DNA from: Rachycentron canadum
Taxonomy: Eukaryota; Chordata; Actinopteri; Carangiformes; Rachycentridae
Reading direction: 5' to 3'
Length of the DNA: 64,000 bases
Assembly (NCBI GenBank): GCA_038496675.1
Contig: CM076659.1
Span: forward strand, 5,229,936 to 5,293,935
Of the stretch, positions 1 through 13,300 are shown piece by piece. The notes below the pieces were generated by a model. The model had not been told where the DNA came from and searched no databases. It worked only from the letters and a program-made list of their open reading frames with translations. How positions within the stretch are numbered: the stretch's first letter is position 1; every line of letters starts with the position of its first letter. Position numbers and translations under genes: made by a program.

Positions 1-1686
1 TCAAGTTATAAATTGTACAGGCTAGGAAAAAAAAAAAAAACCCCACCAATGTATTAACATGATACTGGTTAATGCTTAAAGTGAAGCCAGAGGACCCTTG
101 GTCTCAGTCTTAATGTAACTAGCTGTAGGTTGGGTTGTAGTAATGGATGATCAGGTATCGCGTTACCACTAACTAACTTACTTGAGGTCTGTATCAAGTG
201 ATTGTAGCCATTTGTGACTCAGAATATACTGTGTTGCTGATGAGCACTGCATTTCAAATAATAGCTGCCCTGACTGCAGTGAAATTCTGGCACAGGATGA
301 GACAAATAGCTCTCGGAAAGATGGAAAGTTGAATGGCTGACAAAACAAGGTAAAACCATGAAGAAGAAAAGCTCCAGGAGTGAGTCATACCCTCTTCATT
401 GTTTTTGTAGAAGGTGAGCAGGGGTTTTCCTTTGCAACAGATTTGTTTACCATGAAGTCATTGAAGGGAAGAGGGACATGGTGGCAATGCAGAGTTTGTG
501 CATCCCCTGCAGGCAGTGTTGCTAGGTGTCTCCACTGGATGCTTGAACACTGTAAGTGTATTGCACTCTCTCACGGTCGCATAGTTTCTGCTCTGAGCCC
601 GTCGTTCGCGCTCGCAGACACATTGTTCCCTCCCTTGTGACTGTGGCACAGGGCACTGTGAATGTGTAAGCCGATATCGGTGTGAGCGCTACCGACCCTG
701 AATCGGACAAAGCGTTTTTGGGAGCTCTGAAATCAAGACAGGCCCTCCAGAGTGTAGCACTCATTCAGTCTCCTGCTGTCTCTCCTTTCCCCGCAAATTT
801 TATTCCATCTCACCATCCGTCACATACACCTTTTTTTTTTTTTTTTCTCTCTCTCTCTCTCTCTCCTGCCTTTTTTTTCCATCTTTGCCTAAAAAGCTTC
901 TCCTGCAGCACGTCAGTTGCCTGGACTGTTCGCAGCATTCATAACACTCAGTTAGAGGTTTATAAATTAGCATGAAATTGAAAATCCCATATACATTGCA
1001 AAATAAAACCAACTATGTGCTTTCTTAGAACACTGGAAATCATCCACTGACTTCACTCGCCACATTTTCTAAACATGTGGAAAAACTGTACTGGGGGGGG
1101 GGGGGCTGTTCCTAAAGCGCACAAGGTTACCACGGCAGAGCTGAAGACACATTTTTGGCATTATTTTGACTTATTCTAGTCATTACTTGAGAGTCTGTCC
1201 TGTGCAGGCTCTCTCTTTTTTTTTTTTCACCCTCCTGCTGGGTGGGTGTCCACCACTGCCCATGTGTCTGTCAACCTAATCGCTGAGATGCTGAGACCTC
1301 TGCCCCACCGCAGGCTTATCCTCTCTTAATCAGATCAACGGGGCCATTGTTACAGGTTAACAGTTAGCAGCGCCTGTGCTAGGCCCCATTGTGAGCTAAC
1401 TCGATGAGAGGGAGATGAAACCTCGTTGGCAAGACCTGCGAGGTCGCGGGAAAAAGGGGGAAAAGTCTGGGGCTTAAAGTATTGAAAACCAGGAGAATGT
1501 GCTCCTCCCTTTGCTTATATAGCATCCAACCTGACTGTTGATGGGGCTGATCAAGTGATTTATGTTTGTGACATTTGTTAGGGGGAAACATGTTCCATCA
1601 ACTCTTCATTGAATGTTCATCGTTTTGTTTTATGATTCAGTGATGGTTTGATGATCCTGCTGACATGTCTCTCTTGCCTTCCTCAG
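1..1686 (+). other. jag1 intron 2 (partial)
   Basis: Non-coding. Holds a T tract running into a CT repeat (831-865), a run of 13 G (1093-1105) and a short stretch at about 1310-1400 in which a CCATTGT core occurs twice, near CGGGGCCATTGTT and GGCCCCATTGTG. Open frames here lack codon bias or splice sites consistent with the gene. Confidence 0.7.
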
Positions 1687-4292
1687 AGATCCTACACTTT
1701 GATAGTGGAAGCCTTGGACTTCAACAATGAAACCAGTGGTGAGTACAGAGTGTGGCATCTCCATCTTACCCCCCCCTCCCTCCTCCACATGGTCCACTGG
1801 GGGTGTGTGTCTGTGTTGGGAAAGTGTGTTGACAGGTGCCTGTGTGGCAGGAGAGCAGGACAGGGAAGCAAAGGGGAGGAAGAAGAAATGGCAGAAGGGG
1901 GTCGCAGCAGACAGGGGGTGGGGGCGGCGGCAGACGGAGGGAAGGAAGTGCGGCGTGGTAGAGGACTATGAAAATGTTTTCATTTGGCCGATGACTGATG
2001 GCAGGTGCTGCCAGCCGGGGGTCGGGGTCACACTGTCTCACTGTCACTGAGGCGTGAAACGCAGAGTTCATCCGGCCGCCCAAGCACGCCGCTGCAAAGG
2101 GCCTGCAGTCACAATGAGGGGCGCCGAGGTCTCTAGCCCGCGGGACGGCCTAGCTCAAAGTTACCTCTGGCACGGGTGGGCTGCAATCCGAGCTCAGGAA
2201 GACATTTTGAAGACTGTGGCGGTCCCTCTCGTGAATGTTGGGAGAACATGGTGGCAACGTGCTGAATCTAAATTCTGGCCGCCAGGTTTGGTTTTCTGCT
2301 GGTTGGCGCTCCGATTGGCGAGAGCACGATGATTCCAGCTGAGGGAGGGCCTTATCCCATGCTTGTTTATGCAGGTCTGTTCGAGGTCAGCAGGCTTTCG
2401 GCCTTTTCTGCTGTATTTGCCGCTCCCCAGAGAGCTATTAGGGCATCGGTGTGAAAAGCCCCCTGAATGTACACAGTCAATGGTGGTTAAGCCCCTCTGA
2501 GCTCCACCAGACTCACAGTGCTGCTACTTTTATATGCTGTGACTGTCCGGACTGATTAGGAATTAAGATAAATCAAATATCAAAGTGAAAAGCTTGGTTT
2601 GAGTTTTATAGCTTTGTAAATTTACAAGCACTGATATCTGAAGTTCTGCTCCAGAGCTCTTTTATTTTTGTGTTGGAGAAAAGTAGCAGCTTCAAAGCTT
2701 GGATTTTCTCTGTATAGAATAAATCTTAAGTTTGACGATGGCCTTTCTAAGCTTGATGAAGCCCGTCTGATTTATGTGTAACTCCGAGCTGGGCAGCAGG
2801 TAGTAAGGATGTGCTACTCCTGACACTGCAGGCCAGCAGTTGGTAGAGAAATGCCACACGGTTGAGCTCTGGATCCCAGAGCGCTGCGAAATGTTACCAG
2901 GCCCTGTGATTTCAGTGCAACTGCCCCCACCCCGCGGCCCTCACAACCCCTCCATACACACTACAGCCCAGTAAATAAATGACAGCGGGTCCATCCCCCG
3001 CAGCACTGCATTGCATCATACTACACAGAGGAGCGATTCACCCGGCGGTCAGCCACCTCTGCTCGTGTGAGCACAGTAAATAACGGCCGTGACACATTTT
3101 TCATTCTCTCCCAGGTGGAAGATTTAGATATCACGTAGCGAGCGCTGCATGTGCGGGTGAATGAGCGGGTGTTGATGCTCAGGGATGGTATGTATGTGTA
3201 CAGTGTGTCGTGTCTGGAGACTTGGCAAAACATGTTTGCTCAGTTGGAGCGTGTTTGCTCTGTGTGTGAAGCTCATTACAAGCCCTTGGCTCCCCGGGTC
3301 AGTCCTTGCCCCTTTGACAGAGCCGTGACCTTGACATGATAATGAGTCTGTTTCTGGGTCTAAGTCTGTGTTTGTTCGTCTCCCTTAGTATTGCACAATC
3401 ACAACATGAGCTGGGCCTTTGCTTCCCCATCTGAAGTAGAGATAGATACTTGTGTGCGAGTTGACTCCAGTTTTTTTTTTTTTTTGTTTGTTTTTTTATA
3501 CTGCTGTTTAGTACAAGAACGAATCCGAGAAACGCGGCCTGGAAAAAAAAAATCGCTGATGGCACACTGGCAGGCTTCCCAGTAGTGACTGTGGCATCGG
3601 TGTCCTCATGTTGTAATTTATGGTGGCTGCGGTTCTGTCTTAGCCCGAGCAGATGCAAAAGACAGCATCTGAGACCAGTAATGTCCCGAAGCTGTAAACC
3701 TGAGAATCAGAAACCATCCAGGAAGAGCTGGAGAAGGAGCGTGAGAAAATGTGCAGTTAAAAGTGCTCATTACAGGCAGTCTTTTCCTTTTTTCTGCACT
3801 TCCTCCTTGTACTTTTCCTCCCCTCTGCACACAAAGTTGATTTTAATTATATACAATGTGCTATCTCAGAGATTTTCTGCAATTTGTGTCAGCATTTTTG
3901 GGTTCCCACTGTATGATCACAGAACAGTGTAGGCTTCTGCATTCCCAGATTCTCTTAAACATTTGAAGACTAACTTAGCATGAATTTTGCAGCCAAGGTT
4001 GATTTATTAAAATGTGTCAAATGTGGTGTTTTAGGTGCAGATGGGAAGTTGATAGAGAAAGCCTCTCATTCGGGCATGATCAACCCCAGCCCACACTGGC
4101 AGAAGCTGACTCACAACGGCCCCGTGGCCCAGTTTGAGTACCAGATCCGAGTCAGCTGCGATGAGCACTACTACGGCTTCGGCTGCAACAAGTTTTGCCG
4201 ACCCAGGGATGAATTCTTTGGCCATTACACATGCGACTACAATGGAAACAAGACCTGTCTGGAAGGCTGGTCCGGGCCTGACTGCAACACAG
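1687..4292 (+). CDS. jag1: jag1 exons 3-4: end of MNNL region and DSL domain
   Basis: Exon 3 (1687-1738, 52 bp) encodes RSYTLIVEALDFNNETS, the last part of the N-terminal C2-like MNNL module. Exon 4 (4035-4292) starts in phase 1 and carries KASHSGMINP and then the DSL domain, with the receptor-contacting stretch YYGFGCNKFCRPRD and ending CLEGWSGPDC. All six DSL cysteines are visible. The FFGHYTC segment matches the human FFGHYAC. From knowledge of the family, DSL plus the first EGFs make the main contact with Notch EGF11-12. The exon 4 acceptor is the TTTTAG ending at 4034, chosen because it restores the frame from exon 3 and gives N-E-T-S-G-A-D-G-K. Confidence 0.96.
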
Positions 4293-7200
4293 GTGAGTCG
4301 TGCTGAGATCACACATCATCTGGAGAGTCTGATTAGTACTTATGAGTAGGAAAGTGTCTTCTAGCCAGTCTACAGCCTGACTGTAATCTGTGATTCATGC
4401 TGATGCACAATCTGGTGTGTGCTTTGCATCAAATGGAAGACTTTGTTTCTGAAGTCTTACTGCTTTTTCCTCTTTCCCTTTCCATTCAAATAAATCTCGT
4501 TGCCTGTGGGACCAGGAAGAAACCTTTATCCACAGGGACTCAGCTCGGGCAATTTCTTCCTAAATATCTCACTGTTATATGTCAGCACCAGCTTCTTGTT
4601 TGTCACCAGCCGCGTTTATTCTCACGGGCTATAATGACATAGGGGGTTGTAATTATATCATTTACTGCTATAATTAAAATGTGCTAAAATTGAGCCAAGT
4701 TTAAATGTAGTTACCAGGCAGTGAAATTCTTCTCCGTCTTCTTCTTTTAGCCATTTGTCGACAAGGCTGCAGCACTGAACATGGGTCATGCAAGGAGCCA
4801 GGTGGATGCAAGTAAGTGAGGCTGGTCTTTATGATTTATTAGTTATCAATGATTTTTATTGGGTTTTTAACCTGTGAAATGTCAGACATGGTTTATTTGA
4901 GTGTCTTTATTTACTATAGAGGCTGGTTCCAGAAGCCTGTGGTGTGGAAATGTGGGGTGTGTGTCCAAGCACCATTTCTGCCATGGCACAGATCTTTCCC
5001 TGTACGTGTTTGGGTTTTCTAGCCAGCACTATCAGTACGCAGGCCTTAGCAGAGCTGCAGCCCGAGCTGCTTGTAAAGCTCTTGTGGGGCTTTTGACTGG
5101 AGCTGCCAGTTTGGATAAAGGAGAGGCTCAACTGCCAAGACTCCATGTTGGAAATGCGGCCTATGTGCTTCCCCTATAATGAGGCGTGTAAAGTGTTATC
5201 AGTCAAATCGTGTGTAACGTTCGGATGAGCCTTAAAGTGTATTGTTTGTGTAGCTATGGCTTCCTAATGCTGTTTATGCACGCAGCCAGAGGAAAGGCCA
5301 GGAACAGATGGATATCAGCGTTGGGGCATTGTGTGCAGGCACAGTTGTATCTCATCCTCATCCTGGAGAAGGCCCTGCACTGCTCAACTCTTCCCACAGC
5401 TCAGGCATTGGTTGCTTTCTTAGTTGTCTGATTTGGCCATAAATCAAGTACAGGGACGATCAGGTTTGTTCATTTTGTGCACCAGCTTTGTTGTTTTTCC
5501 CATGCTTCTGACATCATCAGGTTTCTTGTAAGTGCTTGTGTGGCCACTGGCAGAACAAGAGGTTGAATTGCTTTAGTCTCTGTACAGGTGTGGCTATATT
5601 TAAAGCTCTGGGTTTAACTGTTTATATGCAGTCTGCCAACAAACTATCCAAGCAAGCTCTACTACTGTTGTAGTCTGTGAGTAGTTTCCCATCATTGGGC
5701 TGCTGCAGTGTTTAAAACAACAGCAGTGCATGGCAACACTGGCTGCAGGCTAGGACAGCCTAACCTAGCCTCCGCTGACTTTATGGCAGCAGAACCACAG
5801 CTAATGATGCTCCATGGGATTTTTCCTTATAGCCAAAGTTTTTAAGGCTAGCCACAGTTTTCATTGTTTCTAATAGAGTAATAACAGTGCACCTGATTAC
5901 CACAGCACAGGACTGGTTGGAAAAGCATTAACTGCACAGCCACAACATCTAGATCCTTAAGAGGCATGTTTTCATATTGAGGGTTAAAATCTTTATGTAC
6001 AACAGCAGTGCTGCACAATGTAATGTCACATTCCCCAGTAATTTGGCTGTGTAATGATTGTAAATGATTTGGGATCCTGCTGGGGAATCCTGCTCCGCTT
6101 CTCATGGAGGGGATTAGCACACTTTTAAGAATAGCCTCTTTAATCACAGACCGAGGTTTACTTAAGCACCGCGTTTATTTTTACAGTCCATCCGTTTCTT
6201 GGGGCTAATCAGCCTGCTGCTCCCCCAGAGGGACACTGTGTTTCCTGTCGCTTGGCTCCACAGCAGCAACTGCATCGCCACTTCACCACCTTTTTTAAAG
6301 AGCAGACTTATCAGTCGGGCTGGATTGCCGTCTTAATTATGGAGCCCAAGAAGAAATGTGCAGCATTATCAGTGTAATTATGGACCTGGACATTTTGGTG
6401 GTCAGCAGGCTGTGGTCCCCTCCTCGGCCTTGGGGCACAAGCCTGACTCTTGCCTCATGGGAACCAGGGTGAGCAGCAGTGGAGGAGGGCTGAGCACTCC
6501 TCTCTGCGAATATGTCCCTATTGCCAAGCCACAGGCAGAGTGTTGTTAAAGGGAGCGTCTGGCCGCATCCTAATGTTAGCCGTGCTAAAGGTCCCTTTGG
6601 AACTGTAATTTAGTGTTTTGTTTTTTTTCTATTTGGTAAAATGCTAAATACTCCCCTGTTTCCCTGTCCCCAAGTATTGTTTAAAAGCTGTTGCATAAAC
6701 ACCCTGCTACTTAAGATTCATTTGTGGTCTTTTAAGATGCAGCCCAGTTGTGAGAGCAAGAATACTGCCTCTTTGTTTTTCATTTGTGCAGCACCATGCC
6801 GTATACACCGATGTGCACTTCATTAAATTCAGATTATCGCTGTACTGCGTGTGAAGGAATTTGGAGTAAACAGAAGATTAAGATATTAGCATTTTCAGAC
6901 ATTACACGGATTATCAGATCTCACTCTTATTGTTGAGAATTAACCTGATTGTTGTGCATGTGTCGCTGTGGAGTGTGTTTTGTGTATTTTTCATTTAAAA
7001 AAAAAAAAGATCCACTTCTGCAGCTGATGGCATGGCTCTCTGTGTGTCTTACAGGTGTCTATATGGCTGGCAGGGCCAGTACTGTGACAAGTGCATCCCC
7101 CACCCAGGCTGCGTACATGGCACCTGTGTAGAGCCCTGGCAGTGCCTGTGTGACACCAACTGGGGCGGCCACCTTTGTGATAAAGGTTAATTCCCTTCTC

Positions 7201-8777
7201 TTATTTCAGTTGTAGTCGGCGTAGGAGTGGCCCATGTTGTGTCAAAACAAACTAAAGCTGTGTGAAACGCTCCTTTCCCAGATCTGAACTACTGTGGCAC
7301 TCACCAGCCATGCCTGAATGGAGGGACATGTATCAACACAGGACCTGACAAATACCAGTGTACCTGCGCTGAAGGTTACTCTGGTGCAAACTGTGAGAGA
7401 GGTATATGTCACTGATGCTCTGTAAGATAACTCATTAATTGTAATTTTCCTTGTTAATACTAGTTAGGGTTAGGAGCTTGACTCACAAAACAGGTTAAGT
7501 ATCAGGATATCTTGGCCACTGCAGGTATTGCGGAAGTGCAACATTTAAAGGTTAGTTGAGTTTTTAGGTCAGTGACTGAAGGAATTCATGTTGCTCTGCT
7601 TGAATACGTTAAAATAATTTCTGTCAAACTAAATGGAGTCAAGCAGCTCCACGATTCCCATTTTAAATTTTGCATAAAATATTTAATCTCAAGGGCTTAC
7701 AAACACATGCTTGCAATAAGGTCGTGAGCTGATGGAGCCGGCAGACAAAAGGTCAGAGCTGCCGCCAGTTTGTAATCAGAGGAGGTGGTAACTTGGCAAT
7801 AATCAGTTTCCACTCCAGCACGAGTGGCCCCAGAGTCAGGTAATCCACCAATTTGATCTCCAAGGGCCGGTCATCCCTTCACTCCTCAGACTCTGCAGAC
7901 ATATGGGTGTGGTGCTAAGGTTCAGCTGCTGCGAACACTTACCATGGGGATGATGGGTTTTTTTTGGTTTTTTTTTTTCCTCATTAAATCTGAGCCTCGC
8001 AGGGCGCTGACAGCTTAACTGCTGAGATGTCAGGAAACCGTGCCCTTCGTAACAGGAGGTCTGCAGACCAGGGGATACGCTGGGCTATTGTAGCAGAGAG
8101 GCCCCAGGGTACAGCGCTGCACCCTCTCCGCTCCCACCCCACCCATAGCAAACCAATAGCTGTCCACCCATTGCCTCCATACGCCTACTTACTCCCAGTC
8201 AATCATTCATTTTTGAATCATTTGGGACTCACTCATCCTTAACTCATCCATAAAGGACAAACTCCAAACTCCAAACTCCCCCCACCCCTCCCTCACTCCC
8301 TTCTCTCTCCCTACCGCCGCTCTCTCATCTTGTGCCGCCTCTCAAAAGAAGAATGGCGGGGAGTCAGAGGGAAGTCACGGTGCATTGGTCAGGTCAACTT
8401 AGCATGAAAGATGATTTCCTGGTGGTGTGGTCTGCCGGGCGTGAGACGGGAGGGGGAGCGGGATTTTGAGCGGGCTTTTGGGACGTGAGGGGGTGGTGGG
8501 GGCAGGGGGGTAGGTGATGGGTGAAGGAAGGAGTTGACCCCTAGGTGCGCTCTGCTGAGAGAGTGATCCCGGGTTTTCCAGGGATGGAGGGAGAGTCAGA
8601 GGCTGAATGAGTCAAAAGTTAAACCAGTGTGACCAACACAAGATGCATGTTGTGGTTTAGATTTAATCCCAAAAGAAGTGTCCTTAATTTGACAACAGAG
8701 GTATCCAAGAGTGGATTTTTTTTTTTTCCTTATCTAATGACTCACTAGGGTGAGTGTGTGGTTGTGTGTGTGTGTGC

Positions 8778-8810
<33 letters not shown>

Positions 8811-9447
8811 ACCTGTTTGTAAAACTGTCTCTCTCTTCCTAGCGGAACATGCCTGTCTTTCCGACCCATGCTCTAATGGAGGGAGTTGCTCAGAAACCAG
8901 TCAAGGCTACGAATGTCAATGTGCACTGGGGTGGAGTGGCCCATCCTGCACTATCAGTAAGAACTCACTCAACCTGCACCCGTTAATTGCCCGCAATCTC
9001 ACAGAAAGTATCAGGTGGAATAACCAGAATTAAATTCTCCTTCACAGATGTTGACGACTGCTCGCCAAACCCCTGTAACCACGGAGGCACCTGCCAGGAT
9101 CAGGTCAACAGTTACAAGTGCCACTGTCCCTCGCAGTGGACAGGGAAGACGTGTTTGATAGGTGAGCTACTTGATGTCTTTCCACTGCTTAGTGTCTGTC
9201 AAATACACATGCAAATGCCTCCAACCCCCTTCTTTCCCTCCCTAGATGCCAATGAATGTGAAAGCAAACCCTGTGTCAATGCCAACTCATGCCGCAACCT
9301 GATTGGGGGATACTTCTGCGAGTGTGTCCCTGGTTGGACGGGCCAGAACTGCGACACCAGTGAGTTGAAGGCCATCAGCGTTAGCAGCGGGACGGGATGC
9401 TCTCCAGCTCCTGCTTTTGTTCATTTTTCTGTCCTTTCAGTTCAGCC

Positions 9448-9485
<38 letters not shown>

Positions 9486-9922
9486 CCGTAACATGAAGAC
9501 ATAAACCGAACAGCAGACGAATGTGCTGTATCATTATTAGCCCCGTGTGTGGCCAAGGCTGTGGTGATTAGAGGCGGCTCAAAACAATCCCAGCACTAGT
9601 TTCACTTGGCAGCAGACGGGATTGCTCAACACTCTGTGCTGCACTGATTCTACAGCCACGTTATCCAACTCTCGCAGAGCGCTCTCTTGCTCCGACAATG
9701 TTTTTAAAGGCCCCTAGCATGGGAAACGTAAAGCACAGACTTGTTTTCAAAGGCAGACTGTTTAGTCAAGCTGTTTAGAATTAATCCTCTGATTTGCTTT
9801 CCCGTGCAGATATAAACGACTGCAGCGACCAGTGCCAGAATGGGGGAACTTGCAAGGTACGTGTTGGGTCAAAAACTAACTAGCTTTATCTGGTATCGCT
9901 GCTTGTTTGTTTGCTTTGCTGT

Positions 9923-9970
<48 letters not shown>

Positions 9971-10342
9971 TTGTTGCAGCCCGAGACATTTACAGCGGTT
10001 ATATAAATAGCTGCAGTAAAAGGTTTTCACTGAAAAGGGAATCATTGTGGAATTTCTCTCTGAAATCAAATCTGAGGGGAGTGGGTTCAGAGGGGTTTCT
10101 AAGGGAGGGACATACAAGTTCCTTGACCACACTAGATTAAATTACCATAAACATTATTGTGTTGAGCCCGTGCCAGGAAAATGTGTTGAAATAAATGCAG
10201 AGCTGTGATAACTTTTTGCCCCCCCTTCCCTCTCATGGCCTCGTTCTTCGTTATGTTCCCTGGTTTGACAGTTATTGTTTGGACCCCACCCTGTCAAAAC
10301 CGTTAATTAAATTTGTGGCTGCATGAGGTTAACCCTGGTTCC

Positions 10343-10375
<33 letters not shown>

Positions 10376-13300
10376 GTCTCTGTCTGTCTCCTTTCTTCCT
10401 CTCTCTGTCTCCCAGGACTTGGTTAACAGCTACCGTTGTATGTGCCCTCCTGGCTTCTCTGGCGAGCACTGTGAAAGAGATATTGACGAGTGTGCGAGCT
10501 CGCCGTGTCTGAATGGCGGCCGCTGTCAGGACGAGGTGAACGGCTTCCAGTGCCTGTGTCTGGCTGGCTTCTCAGGAAACCTCTGCCAGGTGAGACACGA
10601 TTCCCACCACCATGCCACACATAATTAAGGACACATTCATGCATCCTCCCTGATATCGTTTCCTCATCTTAAACCCTAACCTGCCCACTGCCAGCTCCCT
10701 GTTCGCCTGCATTGCTGTATCGTTGGGTTTGTTGTAAAGTTTTCCTGCCCCACCCTCTTAAATCGCTGTTGTTCCACAGTCCTTCTTAAAAGGGAGTGCT
10801 TTGTTGAAGCTGCTCCTGGCTACGGCGGGATGCATTCCTCAGTGCTGAAGCCCAGACTCAGAGGACGGCTCCTATGTCTCTGCCTTGTTTTTCCCCCTTC
10901 CTCCAAGCGCCGTGCGTGTGTTATTTCCTGGCACAGCCTGTAGGGAGGATGCTGTGGGTTCTGCTCTGTTTAGTGTAGCTGAAACTATGGCAGCTATCAG
11001 GTTCACCACTCTCTATTCAATACCTTTCTGCCCTAGCTGGATATCGATTACTGCTCGCCCAACCCGTGTCAGAATGGCGCAACCTGCTTCAACCTGGCCA
11101 CTGACTACTACTGCACCTGCCCAGAGGACTACGAGGGCAAAAACTGCTCTCACCTCAAAGACCACTGTCGCACCACCAAGTGTAAAGGTACGTCCCCTGC
11201 AGGCAACAACCACAAGATTTTCTCTCTTTGACTTGTTCCAGAACATTTCTGAAAGGTGATCTGTGTAGTGCGCTGGAGTAAAATACTGAATAAGCACAGG
11301 TCTTCACCATTTGCCTGAGCATTTTGCCCACACTTTTCCCATGAGGGCAATAACTATATTTTAGTTTTGTATGCTGAGAAGTCTTGGCAAAGGTGACCCT
11401 TTTTTGTAGTGTAGCTCCCTTGATGAATGCCCCCCCCCCATCTCCTCAGCAAAGCTTTTCCAGTGATTCTCCCCTCCTCTGAGTTCACTGAAAATCTGGC
11501 AAAAGGCTGATAGCACTGTGTGTGTTCTTAGTAATGACTTGGTGGGCTACCTCTTCTTTTTTCCCCCTCAATGAGTGCGCACATTTTTGTGTGTGTAATT
11601 GAGTGAGTGGACCAACCACGGCGTCAGATACCAGACGGTGAGATTCTCTCTGCTCTTGGCCAGAATTAAGTGACTACAGGGGAGAATTTTCAGCCCGTGC
11701 TGTTAACCTGATCAGACAGGGGGAAAGGAAAGGATTTCAGTGCAGAGTGAGAAAGATCAGTCTGAATAGCTTATGAAAGCATAACAGTGTATCACTGTTT
11801 ATCCTATCAGTCAGTGTTTTTTCACTTTCTTACACTGATACTGTTTTCCTCAGGGAATGGGACGTTTCACCAACTTGTTGACATTATTATCTGTAAAGGC
11901 CTGTTATTATTATCAGTTTCCTCTGTCCCGTTGGTTATTATGGAGTCATGCTGTGATGGATGCTCTCATTTGTATACCAGCAATTGGCTCCATTCCTACG
12001 TATCACCTGGAAAACAGACACATACACACACTGCAGTTTATGGTTTGGAAGTGTTTGTTCAAAAAGGCTGTACCAGTTGTTTCTAAATGCCTTTTTTTTT
12101 TTTTGTCCCTGCAGTGATTGACAGCTGCACAGTCGCAGTGGCGTCCAACAGCACGCCGGGAGGAGAGCGCTACATTTCGTCGAACGTGTGTGGACCTCAC
12201 GGCCGCTGCCGGAGCCAGGCCGGAGGCCAGTTCAGCTGCGAATGCCAGGAGGGCTTCAGAGGCACCTACTGTCATGAGAGTAAGATTTCACACAGAATAC
12301 AAGGCGCAACTGACCAAACCGTATAAAAAAAATTCTCAATCTTATATTTCCTTGCCCCCCCCCCCACACTTTTAGACATCAACGACTGCGAGAGCAACCC
12401 ATGCCGCAATGGAGGCACCTGCATCGACAAAGTCAGTGTGTACCAGTGCATTTGTGGCGACGGCTGGGAGGGCGACCACTGCGAGATCAGTGAGTAGGAC
12501 TGCTTCTCCTGTGGCATCAACCTCACCATCCCTCCTCCCTCTTTGACTCTGTTCAATCCAACTTTAACATAAAAAGACATGAAAGTGTTTGATTCGTCGC
12601 TTGTAAATCTCTCGCCCATCCAATGTCTCCACCAGACATCGATGACTGCAGCACCAACCCCTGTCATAATGGAGGGACGTGTAGAGACCTGGTGACTGAT
12701 TTCTTCTGCGAGTGCAAGAATGGCTGGAAGGGAAAGACGTGCCACTCCCGTAAGAGCACTTTTTTTTTTTTTTTAAACACCTGTGTAGTCTGTCTGTGCA
12801 GGCTGATGGTATGTGCTATATATAATTACCTAATCCTGTGTTTATACAGACTCATGTATGCGTGCATGCATTTTAAACTAAGATTGAAATGCCTCCTTCA
12901 GGCGAAAGTCAGTGCGATGAAACCACATGCAACAAAGGAGGCACCTGCCACGACGAGGGCGACACATTCCAGTGCACATGTTCGCCAGGGTGGGAGGGTA
13001 CGACGTGCAACATAGGTGAGTCACAGTTACGCTGCCCTGGTCTAATATTTCATATTTACACACAAACAGAAGATAGCTCTGAGGGAGAGCCCTGTCTTGT
13101 CTCGGATATTAATCAGATCTGTCAGATCCACGAGGTCCACAAACAGTTTTTATCCTTTCACTCTGTCAGCGCTCCCTCCTCACCCATTTCTCCCTCTACT
13201 CTCAGCGCTGACAGATATCCGCTTAAAATTACTGATTGCACTGACAATGCACTTGAAAGTCGTGGAATGCAGATTCCCTCAGAGAAAAACGGAAACATGG

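Larger units (their letters stand above)
9360..12114 (+). other. jag1 introns 10-13 around exons 11-13
   Basis: Introns 9360-9809, 9857-10415, 10590-11036 and 11188-12114. The first two carry very long T tracts (9451-9482 and 9927-9969) close to the donor sides, and a CT/TCTG repeat lies at 10341-10411 before exon 12. The 9550-9700 stretch is complex and may be constrained. No other genes seen. Confidence 0.7.

Noticed and set aside
1648..2083. Overlapping 105-107 codon frames around jag1 exon 3
   Set aside because: Only the 52-bp exon 3 portion is coding; the rest is purine-biased intron without conservation signals I can see.
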